From positions 1-49,328 of the forward strand of contig CAZOVK010000008.1 in the NCBI GenBank assembly GCA_964583165.1: a stretch of DNA of 49,328 nucleotides, in the 5' to 3' direction. Each line of letters opens with the position of its first letter. Position 1 is the stretch's first letter. Origin of the DNA: CAZOVK01 sp964583165. GTDB lineage: Bacteria > Bacillota > Clostridia > Lachnospirales > WRAX01. Below are positions 8,142 through 17,536 of the stretch, piece by piece. Position numbers and translations under genes: made by a program. The notes under the pieces were generated by a model. That model searched no databases. It saw nothing but the letters and a program-made list of their open reading frames with translations, and was not told where the DNA came from.

Positions 8142-9473
8142 TTGTTGAAGAAAGTGGCGGTATTTGTAGTCATATTGTTGGTAGCGATTTTAGCTATGGG
8201 GTTTTACGCGAACAGCCAAACGCGTAACGAATTCGATAAGAACGACATGGTAAAGGCGCAGAATACGCCTTCAATGGGGACAAGCAATACATCAATATTT
8301 AAGCCGGAGCAGATAACTACACCTGCGGTGACACCGACAGCGACGCCAAAACCGATTGATATTATCGAGCCTGACCCTATAGCGACGGCAACGCTAAGTG
8401 TAGTGGGGGACTTGATGGTTCACGAGTGGCAACTGGACAATGCCTATGACAAAACTACTAAGACATATGACTTCTACAAAAGCTTCCGTTTTATCGCGCC
8501 TTATTTGAACAAGGCCGATTACACGATTGGTAATCTTGAGACAACACTCGGTGAGTCAAATTTTACTGGCTACCCGACATTCTGCACGCCCGATTCGTTC
8601 GCGCAAGCGATTAAGGATGCGGGTTTTGATTTCGTGACAACGGCGAACAACCACGCCAACGACAGGCGCGAGGCTGGGATTTTGCGGACGCTTAACGTGT
8701 TGGACAAGCTAGGTATCGACCATACGGGTACTTATCGCTCGAAGTCAGAGCGCGACACGGTGTTTGTGAAGGAGATAAACGGGATTAGTTTCGCGTTTCT
8801 TTCCTATTCTTATAGCACGAACGGCATACCGCTGACGCAGGGCAAGGATTATCTGTGCAATATGCTCGATGAGAAACTGATTGAGAATGACATCAAGGCC
8901 GCCAAGGCGCTCAACCCCGATTTTATCGTGGTTCTGCCACATATGGGCAACGAGTATGAGTTGTACCCCAAACAGGTTTTCAAGGATTGGGTAAAACTCA
9001 TGTTCAACGCGGGCGCGGACATTGTGCTTGCGAGTCACCCACATGTACAGCAAACAGCAGAATACGTAACCGTAACGGATGCTGACGGCACGGAGCGCAC
9101 CTGTTTTGTCGCGTATTCACTCGGCAACTTCATTTCTTCCCAACGGACTACACCGCGTGACGCGGGCGTTATTATGAACCTTGCGTTTGAAAAACCTGAG
9201 GGTGGAAAAGCCAAACTTGTTGACGTTTCATACGTATCTACATGGGTAAAGTTCACAAACGACAAGGGGGCATATGACATTACGATTCTGCCCGTCGGCG
9301 AAACTGTGGCGCAGATTCAGTACGGTATCAGCGCGGGGCTTAAACCCGCTGACAATCGACGCATTGCCCAGATAAGCGACGAACACGAGAACATCTTCGG
9401 CGACAACATACGCCGTGTTGATACATCGATATACTTCACAAACAGCATATTAGGAGCGAAAGAGGGGAACTAA
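8142..9473 (+). CDS. CapA/PgsA-like metallophosphatase, membrane-anchored
   Basis: A 443-aa member of the CapA (poly-gamma-glutamate synthesis) family. An N-terminal membrane segment (residues about 5-24) precedes a Pro/Thr-rich linker. The calcineurin-like domain shows VVGDLMVHEWQ, IGNLETTLG, TANNHANDR, VVLPHMGNEYE, LASHPHVQQ and AYSLGNFISSQ, the usual metal-binding motifs. Known relatives take part in capsule or polyglutamate assembly at the outer face of the membrane, but no pgsB/pgsC homologue is in the window, so the substrate is open. The start is TTG 8142, 8 nt after GGGAGG; the longer upstream frame crosses the previous terminator. The stop is 1 bp from the next ATG, so it is co-transcribed with the NdpA-like gene. 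Confidence 0.85.
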   Translation: MLKKVAVFVVILLVAILAMGFYANSQTRNEFDKNDMVKAQNTPSMGTSNTSIFKPEQITTPAVTPTATPKPIDIIEPDPIATATLSVVGDLMVHEWQLDNAYDKTTKTYDFYKSFRFIAPYLNKADYTIGNLETTLGESNFTGYPTFCTPDSFAQAIKDAGFDFVTTANNHANDRREAGILRTLNVLDKLGIDHTGTYRSKSERDTVFVKEINGISFAFLSYSYSTNGIPLTQGKDYLCNMLDEKLIENDIKAAKALNPDFIVVLPHMGNEYELYPKQVFKDWVKLMFNAGADIVLASHPHVQQTAEYVTVTDADGTERTCFVAYSLGNFISSQRTTPRDAGVIMNLAFEKPEGGKAKLVDVSYVSTWVKFTNDKGAYDITILPVGETVAQIQYGISAGLKPADNRRIAQISDEHENIFGDNIRRVDTSIYFTNSILGAKEGN

Positions 9474-9474
9474 C

Positions 9475-10494
9475 ATGGAAATCTATGTAAATAACGCCAT
9501 TCTGCACATTCTGAACAATCAAGGTGGCGTGTCGCTGATGTCAGTCAGTGAGCTAGATTTGGACAGCGATATTGTATACGAGTTTATAACCAAACATATC
9601 AAGAAACTTCTCGGGAGTAAGAACGCCAAGAAGGCAACTTTCCGCGCAGATTCGGTGATTTATAATAATGTAATGACGTTCGCAACCGGTGGCATGAAGT
9701 TTGTGGATTTGAGCGTAGTCATTGCGGACAGGCTTCGCGGCATTGTTGAAGCCAACGACGACATACCGTCGGGCGGCGTGCTTATTGCGCAGTTTACGGT
9801 CAAGGATAACCAGTATTTGGGCATTTTGAAGCTCAATCATAAGGAGTATTATACTCACCAGACCGAATCCAGCGGCAGTGGCACGAAGTCATACATAGTC
9901 AAAGGTAGTGAGGGTTTGCCGTTCTCCTCCAGTAAGTTGGAGGAAGCCGCCGTTATACCCTATGACCCTATGGTTGTGAGCGTTCTGGAGGTTCCTTATG
10001 TCATTGACGGCGAAAAGAAGTGTTATCTGTCGGATATGTTACTTGAATGTGAAACAGAACCGAGTATGAAAGACGCGGCGGATGCGCTTAATGATATAAT
10101 AGACGAGTTGAGTGAGAAATACGCCGAGAACGATGACTGCAAAGAGATTGAAACGAAAGCGCGTATGAAAACCGCGATAATCGAAGAATCCACAGAAGAC
10201 GAGTCTATAAGTATCGTTGGTATTGCGCGGAAGGCTTTTCCCGATAATGAAGACGCTCGTGTGGAATTTATAGAAATGGCTCGTGAAGCCGGCTTGCCCG
10301 AGGATATGTATTATGGTGAGAAGTGGGCGAAGGCCGCGTTTTCATCGCATAGCTTCAAGACGGACGATGGGATTGTGATTAAATTCCCAGTTGATTTGAT
10401 TGAAGACCCGGAGAGCTTCCAGTTTACCGTAAATGATGACGGTAGCCTAAATATTGTTATAAAAAAGACGCGCATTGTTAAGCCTAAAAGATAG
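9475..10494 (+). CDS. NdpA/YejK-like nucleoid-associated protein
   Basis: The 339-aa sequence fits the 37-kDa nucleoid-associated protein family. Features are an N-terminal YVNNAILHILNNQGG segment, a central block with GVLIAQFTVKDNQYLGILKLNH, the VIPYDPMVVSVLEVPYVIDG strand region and a late KWAKAAFSSHSFKTDDG motif. The E. coli relative sits on the nucleoid; its function is poorly known. The ATG lies 1 bp after the CapA-like stop, with GAGGGGAA as ribosome binding site. It sits at the head of the Hsp70 cluster, 25 bp before the coiled-coil membrane gene. Family assignment rests on pattern recognition of these blocks. A role linked to the Hsp70 proteins is inference. Confidence 0.75.
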   Translation: MEIYVNNAILHILNNQGGVSLMSVSELDLDSDIVYEFITKHIKKLLGSKNAKKATFRADSVIYNNVMTFATGGMKFVDLSVVIADRLRGIVEANDDIPSGGVLIAQFTVKDNQYLGILKLNHKEYYTHQTESSGSGTKSYIVKGSEGLPFSSSKLEEAAVIPYDPMVVSVLEVPYVIDGEKKCYLSDMLLECETEPSMKDAADALNDIIDELSEKYAENDDCKEIETKARMKTAIIEESTEDESISIVGIARKAFPDNEDARVEFIEMAREAGLPEDMYYGEKWAKAAFSSHSFKTDDGIVIKFPVDLIEDPESFQFTVNDDGSLNIVIKKTRIVKPKR

Positions 10495-10519
10495 CGTTTA
10501 CTAAGGATTGTGATTTTCA

Positions 10520-11818
10520 TTGGACTTGGCGTATTGGCTTGACAGAACCCTCATTTACGTTGAGGTGTTCGACGAGCGATTGAGAATAATGGTTCTACTG
10601 TTTCTGGCGTTCTGTGTATTTTCGGTGGCGCTTAGGTTGCTTTTAATGTTCTATTATCGGGCACAACTGGCTACATTTGCGCTCTATTCGCGGGAATCTG
10701 TAACGCGTGATTCGCTCGAAAAGTTCAAAAAAGGGCTGATGGGGCGTATTGCGAAGGACTTCATAGAGGCCGGGCGGCGCGGCGTTTCGCATATTGACGC
10801 GCGCGCTATTGCGGAAAAGCACGTGAACCGCTTGAGTTTATTGGGCTGGAGTTATCAGGGCATAGAAACGTTTCTGCATAACTTTCAGACGGGCATACTC
10901 TGGACGGGGTTATTGTTCATACTAGCCGCACCCGACAAACTGACGTTGGGGCTGGGCACGCTGGTTTTGTATCTGGGTTTTATGTTGCTTTCAAGCATGT
11001 TCAATCTGACACAAGCACGGGAACGGCTGACAAACGAGATTATCTGTTATGTTAACAACGAAATCGGGAAATTCTTCATAGGCGACACGGCCTCTGCCGT
11101 AAACCTCCTGCGTGGCGATTTGAAGATGGGTATCAACGGGCTCGCCGAAACGCTCACGAAATCAATTGACAACTTTGGCAAGCGTTATGAGGACGAACTC
11201 GTAAAGGTCGTGGGAGTAATCGGCGACAAGTATGACAGCACGTATCATGCGGCCTTTAGTGACTTCATGAAGCAGACAAAGGCGTTCATGGATTCTACGC
11301 AGGAGTTGTTAGACACCCTGTCAGGCAACGTCGCGAAGCTTACATCGGTAACCAAAACAACTGACGATGGTGTAAAAGCCCATATGGGTCAACTCGGCGA
11401 ACAGTCACGCTCACTAGCGCAGTTGTCGGAGCAGATTATTGACATTATCAAGTACCTGCAACAAAACGCGCTGAATCTTTCGGATTCGGGGGAAGCTTTG
11501 GCTGAATCACTGAAGTTTGTGAAAGCGAATCAGCAGGTTTTAACGGATACACTGGCTGAGTATGAGGTCACGACAAAGAAGATGACATCACAAATGGGTG
11601 AGGCGCTTGGGCGTATCTTAGAGTACCACGCGCAACAGGCATTTGACAGTATCGACGAGAAAATTTCGGGTCTTGATTCTGACAACTCAAACTCGGCCGT
11701 GCTCGAACAGTTGCGCGAGATTTTCACACACCAACAGGAGCAAACGCAGGTGCTTATCAACGCGATAACCCACTTGCGCGAACAGCAAGAAATCGAGTTC
11801 CGCGCAATGAGGAAGTAG
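10520..11818 (+). CDS. Membrane-anchored long coiled-coil protein in the Hsp70 cluster
   Basis: I do not recognise a named family for this 432-aa protein. One membrane segment lies at about 23-46 and a hairpin pair at about 125-137 and 142-162. The rest (about 170-432) is predicted to be almost entirely helical, rich in Gln, Leu, Thr and Ser with heptad-like spacing. The layout recalls MotA-type channel proteins with long cytoplasmic tails such as ZorA, but I see no clear MotA signature, so that comparison is structural only. The start is TTG 10520 with AAGGA 12 nt upstream, a loose spacing. It lies 25 bp after the NdpA-like gene and 35 bp before the beta-sandwich gene. It probably anchors the Hsp70 machine to the membrane, by inference. 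Confidence 0.6.
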   Translation: MDLAYWLDRTLIYVEVFDERLRIMVLLFLAFCVFSVALRLLLMFYYRAQLATFALYSRESVTRDSLEKFKKGLMGRIAKDFIEAGRRGVSHIDARAIAEKHVNRLSLLGWSYQGIETFLHNFQTGILWTGLLFILAAPDKLTLGLGTLVLYLGFMLLSSMFNLTQARERLTNEIICYVNNEIGKFFIGDTASAVNLLRGDLKMGINGLAETLTKSIDNFGKRYEDELVKVVGVIGDKYDSTYHAAFSDFMKQTKAFMDSTQELLDTLSGNVAKLTSVTKTTDDGVKAHMGQLGEQSRSLAQLSEQIIDIIKYLQQNALNLSDSGEALAESLKFVKANQQVLTDTLAEYEVTTKKMTSQMGEALGRILEYHAQQAFDSIDEKISGLDSDNSNSAVLEQLREIFTHQQEQTQVLINAITHLREQQEIEFRAMRK

Positions 11819-11853
11819 GTATAGAAGTAACTATATAACAGAAGGAAAATTCA

Positions 11854-13065
11854 GTGGCGAAAATGGAGATTCTCGAACAATTTGAATACGCACTGCCGCG
11901 TGTGGCTTCTGACACCGAGAAGCTCGTCATTGAGTCGTATATGGACTTTGACGGGCGAATTCGTCTTACGAACGCGGGTGGTGGGACATTACGCGGCACG
12001 ATAACAGCCAATTCGCCGCTGATACGTTTTGAACCCGCGAAATTTCACGGTAATGATATTACGGTAAACTTCACGTATTTGCTTGATACAGACCACCGTA
12101 CCGAGGTTATCCAGACCGAGGCGCTTGTTACGTCAAACGGGGGAGAGTTAAGGATACCGATAATCATTCGGATTGCCACGCCGCTTATTACGGATGACGG
12201 CGAAAGATTGGCGGCTCTCAAAGACTTCTGCAATTATGTCAAGCGCAAGCCGAACCCCGCGCGCCAGCTATTCATGCGGCCGTCATTCGTCGAATGGCTC
12301 ATGAATTTGAACTTTGAACCAGCGGAATTAGATTTTTATGAAAAACTATGCGAAGACGTAAACCGCGAACGCGCCGTTGATAACTTCCTAATAATGCAGA
12401 AGCAGAAGGCGCGTTGTCACTTGCGCTTGCTAAAGACCGACGTTTATGTTGACATACGGGCATTTGAAAAGAACATCATCACGGGCGAGATAGCGTTTGA
12501 GCGCGTCGGTTGGGGATTTTTAGAAGCTAAACTGCTGATTCCTAAGAGTTGTAAGTGGGTCATGCTTTCTGACTATGAAATAAACGGCGCGAGTTTCGAC
12601 GACAGTGGGATTTGCAGAATCAATTATTTTATTGACACCGCGAAATTACCCGCCAACTACGCCGAACAGGCGGTCATTATCACGGGCGAAAGTCAGCGCG
12701 ATTTGGAGTTTCAAATCATTGCGCATGTGATGAAACCCGTTGATGCACAACTGTCAAAGGTGTGTTATTTAATGGAAGACAGCGGCGAACTGATTATAAC
12801 GAACAACTCTGCGCGTGACCTTTTGATAGAGCTGGAATCGTCAGAAACATTCGTAAAACTCTCAAATACGCGCTTCTATCTCGCGAAATCCGCGCGTATA
12901 CCGTTTGATGTGCGTATGAGTATGCTCCAATCGGCGCAACTCATGCTCACGAAACAGCCCACCATCAAAACCACGATAACGCTAACCTATCAGGCGGGCA
13001 AACGCTACATCGAGCGCATACCCATCTACATAGGCGATTTGCCTTATATCGAAGAGGAAAAATGA
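11854..13065 (+). CDS. Beta-sandwich-type protein of the Hsp70 cluster
   Basis: Unrecognised 403-aa cytosolic protein without signal or membrane segment. Residues about 20-115 read as an immunoglobulin-like beta domain (SYMDFDGRIRLTNAGGGTL, then alternating strands ending GGELRIPIIIRIATP). A helical part follows (about 118-190), then further beta-rich stretches (about 195-400). From memory the N-terminal pattern recalls the N-terminus of clostridial DUF5717-type proteins that lie beside Hsp70 genes; a profile search is needed to confirm this. Start is GTG 11854, 7 nt after AAGGA. Its stop overlaps the start of the TPR-like gene by 4 bp (ATGA), suggesting translational coupling and a shared complex. 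Confidence 0.6.
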   Translation: MAKMEILEQFEYALPRVASDTEKLVIESYMDFDGRIRLTNAGGGTLRGTITANSPLIRFEPAKFHGNDITVNFTYLLDTDHRTEVIQTEALVTSNGGELRIPIIIRIATPLITDDGERLAALKDFCNYVKRKPNPARQLFMRPSFVEWLMNLNFEPAELDFYEKLCEDVNRERAVDNFLIMQKQKARCHLRLLKTDVYVDIRAFEKNIITGEIAFERVGWGFLEAKLLIPKSCKWVMLSDYEINGASFDDSGICRINYFIDTAKLPANYAEQAVIITGESQRDLEFQIIAHVMKPVDAQLSKVCYLMEDSGELIITNNSARDLLIELESSETFVKLSNTRFYLAKSARIPFDVRMSMLQSAQLMLTKQPTIKTTITLTYQAGKRYIERIPIYIGDLPYIEEEK

Positions 13066-15776
13066 GTATTCTTCGCAGGCCACGAAAGGCACCCAAATTT
13101 TATAACGACGAACATGCACGGCTGGCAGGCTTCACGCTGGCCTTGTCCCATTACGCCGATTTCGCGATAAACGGCGATACAGACGCCCTTCAAAACGCTT
13201 ACAAGTACGCGAACCGTGCGCTGGAGATTAACAGCGCGGATTTGGCGAGTTATTTATTGACAATTATCTTGAACTGTGACCTAAACGAACCGCGTCAAGC
13301 GAAAGAGGGGCTAAACCTCATCAAGCCCATGCGGGCGTATTTTAAGACGCAAGACAACGACGAGTATGCGGCGTATCTGTTCGCTTCGGCATATTATACG
13401 CTGAATTATGGCATTGGCTTGTTCGCCAAAGGCTCGATAAAGCAGTTGGTGGAGTGGAATAAGGCGAAACCGAGCAATGCGGCTGACTGTATGATAGCGT
13501 ACTTGCTTATCAGTTTCACCGAAGAGATTGAAGAAGCAGTAAATTACCTCGATGCGGCCTATGATGAGGGGTATCGAGGGGTTTTCCTGTATATTACGCT
13601 CGGTAAGTTGATTATGGAAAAACAACTGCCCGCCGGTATGGGGCATCTGTTTGGTGCGTTTGCTGCTTGGGGCGCGACACATAACCTTGACATGCCGCGT
13701 TTGTTGGAGCAACGACGCCAGTATATCAAGAACAGCGCGTTTGCGGCATACCCGAAAGCATTTGAAAAGGTTTATGAAGGCTACAAAGCGGATTGGCTTT
13801 TAGAGTTGATTTGCGCTGACATGATAAAGAATGATGACATAAGTGAAAACGCGTACACCTATTATCGTGAGTATGCGGCGCGTCAGTTGGAATTCAAAGG
13901 CAGTGCCACGGCGTTAATTCGGGCGGCATATAAACACAACCGCCCAGCGATTCCGCCCAATGCGGTCGCGTCTTATTTGCGTGAGCAGAAGAACGAGGTC
14001 GAGTTTGAACAGAAGCCGTTTCTTTACGCGGCGGTCTTGCGCCAGAAGGCGTTGAGCGCGTTTGTTGAGCCGATGCGTGACCAGATTCTGGCGTATGCGG
14101 ATTACGCGCTTGAAAACGGGCTTAGAACTTCTGAACATTACACTATTTATCTGTATTGTATACGGATGAAAGATTCTGTGCCGGAAGCCTTGCTTAATCA
14201 CGCAATGCGGGCTGTTTTTAAGGACTTGTTCAAAATTAGGTTTTCCGTCCCGTCAACGTCTGCCACGCGCCTGTTAATCCTTGACCCTGACAAGCGCCGA
14301 CCGCTCGAAATTGATGTAAAGAATAACGAATGTGAAGCCATAATCGCTGGTGACAAGTATACAGTTATGGCGCAATCAGACAGCGGAAAATATCTGTTTG
14401 AAACGGAGTTTACCGCTGCGCGATTGATTGAACAATGCGAAATAGGGGTTTATTTGACACTGTTCAATAGCGGTTATGTGTCTGATGAACTGCTTATTGC
14501 GCTTTGTAAGGCATATATCGGTCTTGAAAACTGCCCGGACGAGGCGATACCCGTCTTTGAAGCCGCGCGGAAGTTGAAGGTTTTGTCTAAGCAGAACAAA
14601 AACGCCGTGACAATCGCTCTGGCGAACGCCTACGCTGTGCGCGGCAAGGATAAAAAGGCAGTGACACTTTTCGCCGAGGTTGAGGAACAGCGCATACCGC
14701 GCCGTTATCTTGACCAGATGTTGTTGTCGCATATACTTGATGACAAATTCGATACGGCAGTCAAGCTCATCAACCGTTATTCACATTATATCACTGACAA
14801 AACGCTGAACTTTGCTGTAAAAGAGCTTTCGGCGACAAAGCGATATGACGCTCAGATAGCGACAGCGGCGTATACATTGTTGAAGAAGACATGGTATGAC
14901 GCAGACCTTAAACGCATTGTATTACAACACTTCAGCGGTTCGCTCGCGGCTTGGCTCGAGCTTTGGCAGGCGTTTGCGACAATGGGCATTCTCGAACCCG
15001 AACTGGACGCAATCATTCTAAACAAAGCGCTGAATATGCGCGTGAGTGACTCGGGCGTTCAACGCGTATTCAGGCAGGCAGTGGCTGAACAATGTGAAAA
15101 AAATACGGTTTTGGGCTATGCAATTTACTTGATTTATGAGATAATTAGAAACGAAAAGATGCCGGACGCCGAAACACTTGTTACATTAGAAGAGTTGTAT
15201 AAATCGGCGGTAGATAACGAGTATAAACCCATTTGGGGTTATGGGCTTGTTGCGGCATACGCAAGTGGCATGAGAACGCCAGACTCAGAAGCCGTGACAC
15301 ACGCCGTTCTCGATTATGCCGCCGCAAATGGCGTAATTTGGGCGTTTTTTGCCCAATTAAAAGACAAAGGCAAGCACGCTGCGTATATAGATAAAAATCA
15401 CCCGTTTGTTTACACGTCTGAACCCGGGAAAACGGTCAAGCTATACTACTTGACCGAGGGCGCGAAAACCTATCGCTCGGTCGATATGACATACCAGCGT
15501 TTCGGTCTTTACACGGCGCATATACCCGCGTTTTACGGCGCGAAAGTTCAGTACTTTTTCAGCGAACAAATGCACGCCGGCAGCGTAAATACTAAAGTCG
15601 AGGAAATTGTGTTCGACAGGTTCAAGCCCATGAAAACGCCGCCCGAAAGTAGCGACGTGTTCTATCGGATAAATGAGGCGCTGACGCTAGAGGCGATGTT
15701 TAGATATGAGGCTGTTGAGGAGATAATTCAAGGGTTATTGCGCGAAGAACCACTGTGTATGGGTGAACTTTTGTAG
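13062..15776 (+). CDS. Large TPR-like helical repeat protein of the Hsp70 cluster
   Basis: A 904-aa cytosolic protein made mostly of paired helices with TPR-like spacing, for example LQNAYKYANRALEINSADLA and ANAYAVRGKDKKAVTLFAEV. The last 130 or so residues contain a beta-rich piece (KTVKLYYLTEG, FGLYTAHIPAFYGAKVQYFF) that resembles a small sandwich domain, ending in a helical tail. TPR proteins often dock the tails of Hsp70 proteins, which suits its place directly before Hsp70-A. It is translationally coupled to the beta-sandwich gene by an ATGA overlap. Together the two look like one longer DUF5717-type protein divided into two genes. No catalytic motif is visible. Confidence 0.65.
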   Translation: MSILRRPRKAPKFYNDEHARLAGFTLALSHYADFAINGDTDALQNAYKYANRALEINSADLASYLLTIILNCDLNEPRQAKEGLNLIKPMRAYFKTQDNDEYAAYLFASAYYTLNYGIGLFAKGSIKQLVEWNKAKPSNAADCMIAYLLISFTEEIEEAVNYLDAAYDEGYRGVFLYITLGKLIMEKQLPAGMGHLFGAFAAWGATHNLDMPRLLEQRRQYIKNSAFAAYPKAFEKVYEGYKADWLLELICADMIKNDDISENAYTYYREYAARQLEFKGSATALIRAAYKHNRPAIPPNAVASYLREQKNEVEFEQKPFLYAAVLRQKALSAFVEPMRDQILAYADYALENGLRTSEHYTIYLYCIRMKDSVPEALLNHAMRAVFKDLFKIRFSVPSTSATRLLILDPDKRRPLEIDVKNNECEAIIAGDKYTVMAQSDSGKYLFETEFTAARLIEQCEIGVYLTLFNSGYVSDELLIALCKAYIGLENCPDEAIPVFEAARKLKVLSKQNKNAVTIALANAYAVRGKDKKAVTLFAEVEEQRIPRRYLDQMLLSHILDDKFDTAVKLINRYSHYITDKTLNFAVKELSATKRYDAQIATAAYTLLKKTWYDADLKRIVLQHFSGSLAAWLELWQAFATMGILEPELDAIILNKALNMRVSDSGVQRVFRQAVAEQCEKNTVLGYAIYLIYEIIRNEKMPDAETLVTLEELYKSAVDNEYKPIWGYGLVAAYASGMRTPDSEAVTHAVLDYAAANGVIWAFFAQLKDKGKHAAYIDKNHPFVYTSEPGKTVKLYYLTEGAKTYRSVDMTYQRFGLYTAHIPAFYGAKVQYFFSEQMHAGSVNTKVEEIVFDRFKPMKTPPESSDVFYRINEALTLEAMFRYEAVEEIIQGLLREEPLCMGELL

Positions 15777-15794
15777 ATATATAAGGAGGAAATT

Positions 15795-17474
15795 ATGGGC
15801 ACTATTGGTTTGGATATGGAACGCGGTTTGTTTTTGGGTATTGACTTCGGTACGACAAACTCGGTTGTGAGTATTTTCAACTTCAAGGACGGCGAGGCAC
15901 AGACGATTCCGATAGACGGAAGCAACATCTTCCCGACGGCGATTCAGTTTGAGTCTGACCCGGAGGACGATACGAAGCTTGTTCGAATTTTCGGCGTTCA
16001 AGCTAAGGAATCGGCGATTATTAACCCACAAAGCACGATTTTGGCGATTAAGCGCCATATGGGCTCTGATGATAAAATCAAGGTTGTTGTTGACGAAAAG
16101 GATTATTTCTTCACGCCGCAACAAATCGCGGGCGAGATTCTCGGTTACCTAAAGATGAGGGCTGACGAATACGCGCAAGAGGAACTCGGGCTTGCGGGCG
16201 AATTTTCGGGCTGTGTTATCACTGTACCCGCCAACTCGACGGACAAGCAGAAGAAAATGACGAAAGAAGCCGCGATTTTAGCGGGTTTTGATGAAGACAG
16301 TGTCTACTTACGTCTAGAACCGGCGGCGGCGGCGATTCGTTATGCGGTTGACGAAACGAAGGAGAAGAAGATTCTCGTCTATGACTTTGGCGGCGGCACG
16401 TTTGACGCTTGTATCCTCCAGATAACGGTCAACGAAGACAACGAGCCAAATATCTCGATACTTAGCACATACGGCGACAACAACCTCGGTGGTTATGACG
16501 TTGACCGTATCATGATGGACATTATATATGAAGAATTCCGTAAGATTACGAATCACGAGATAGACCTGTTTGATATGGACGCAGATGACGGTGTGTCGAA
16601 GCGCCAGAAGTTGGTCGCGCTTTCCAGACTACTTTCAACGGCGACAACGGCGAAAGAGCGCCTTTCCTCGCTGAAAAGCACGAAGATTACGCTTGCGCCG
16701 TTCATTCAGGAACCCAGAATCGTAAACATCAATATAGATATAACAAGGGAAGATTTCTATTCGCATAAGCGTGTGAATGCTCTTGGCGATTCAGCTGACG
16801 TGTTTGATAAGTTTGAGGGCAAGAGCCTGCTTGATTTGGTTCAAGGCACGCTCGACTGTGTTGACAAGTGCCTTGAAGCGGCCGGGCTTACGGCGGCAGA
16901 GATTGACGAGGTGTTCCTTGTCGGCGGTAGCTCTAGCATTAACGCAGTCAGTGAGCGCATGGCAGAGAAATTTGGCAAAGAGCCGTTCCGTTCGCGCATT
17001 TCGCCCGCGCTTAGTATCTCACAGGGCGCGGCCTACTACTGCAATATGATTATGATGCCGACTGTCAAAGGCCCGACAGTTACTGAAAAGACGATTCATC
17101 CGCTAGGCCTTGAACTCGCCGGTCGTAGATTCATGGAGATTGTGGCGCGCAACCTGGATATTCCGAAAGACGGGCTGACGATTGAAGCATCTGAACTGCT
17201 CACGACTAACTTTGACAACATAACGAGTATGGCTATCGTGGTTTATGAGAGCATGAACCCATCCACGACAGGCAAGACCGCGCTGGTCAGCCATGACGGC
17301 ATGAAACGCCTTGCCGGTACTTCACTTCGCGGCATTCCGGCGGCTTCACGTGGCACTGAAAAAGTTAAGGTTATCTTCAATATCGGTCAGGATAACATCC
17401 TCCGTGTGACAGCGCGTTCGATGAGTGTTGACGGCGTTGTGACTGAATTGGCTGTTGACGAGTTGTACGAATAA
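15795..17474 (+). CDS. Hsp70-family chaperone A
   Basis: 559-aa Hsp70-type ATPase. Phosphate-1 motif GIDFGTTNS (15-23), the lysine in AIKRHMG, LEPAAAAI, phosphate-2 motif YDFGGGTFD (about 196-204) and adenosine motif LVGGSS (about 375) are all intact, so it should bind and hydrolyse ATP. After the nucleotide domain (about 1-410) comes a short beta-type substrate-binding part with KVKVIFNIGQDNILRVTA. The alpha-helical lid and EEVD-like tail of DnaK (about 610-640 aa) are absent. It starts at ATG 15795 behind AAGGAGGA, the best ribosome binding site of the operon. It is not the housekeeping dnaK, because no grpE or dnaJ is near and three paralogues follow. Confidence 0.9.
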   Translation: MGTIGLDMERGLFLGIDFGTTNSVVSIFNFKDGEAQTIPIDGSNIFPTAIQFESDPEDDTKLVRIFGVQAKESAIINPQSTILAIKRHMGSDDKIKVVVDEKDYFFTPQQIAGEILGYLKMRADEYAQEELGLAGEFSGCVITVPANSTDKQKKMTKEAAILAGFDEDSVYLRLEPAAAAIRYAVDETKEKKILVYDFGGGTFDACILQITVNEDNEPNISILSTYGDNNLGGYDVDRIMMDIIYEEFRKITNHEIDLFDMDADDGVSKRQKLVALSRLLSTATTAKERLSSLKSTKITLAPFIQEPRIVNINIDITREDFYSHKRVNALGDSADVFDKFEGKSLLDLVQGTLDCVDKCLEAAGLTAAEIDEVFLVGGSSSINAVSERMAEKFGKEPFRSRISPALSISQGAAYYCNMIMMPTVKGPTVTEKTIHPLGLELAGRRFMEIVARNLDIPKDGLTIEASELLTTNFDNITSMAIVVYESMNPSTTGKTALVSHDGMKRLAGTSLRGIPAASRGTEKVKVIFNIGQDNILRVTARSMSVDGVVTELAVDELYE

Positions 17475-17487
17475 TTTAGCGATATAG

Positions 17488-17508
17488 GGGCGGGGCATCC
17501 CCCCGCCC
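17488..17508 (+). promoter_or_regulatory. GC-rich hairpin between Hsp70-A and the helical protein gene
   Basis: An 8-bp all-GC stem (GGGCGGGG / CCCCGCCC) with a 5-nt loop lies in the 62-bp gap, followed by ACATTGTTTTAG. It has only a weak U-tract. It may act as a partial terminator or protect the 3' end of the upstream message, lowering expression of later genes relative to Hsp70-A. Confidence 0.5.
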
Positions 17509-17536
17509 ACATTGTTTTAGATTGGAGTATTCTCCT

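Noticed and set aside
10520..11818. ZorA of a Zorya defence system
   Set aside because: No MotA motif, no ZorB-like neighbour with a peptidoglycan-binding domain and no helicase gene nearby. Only the general layout is similar.
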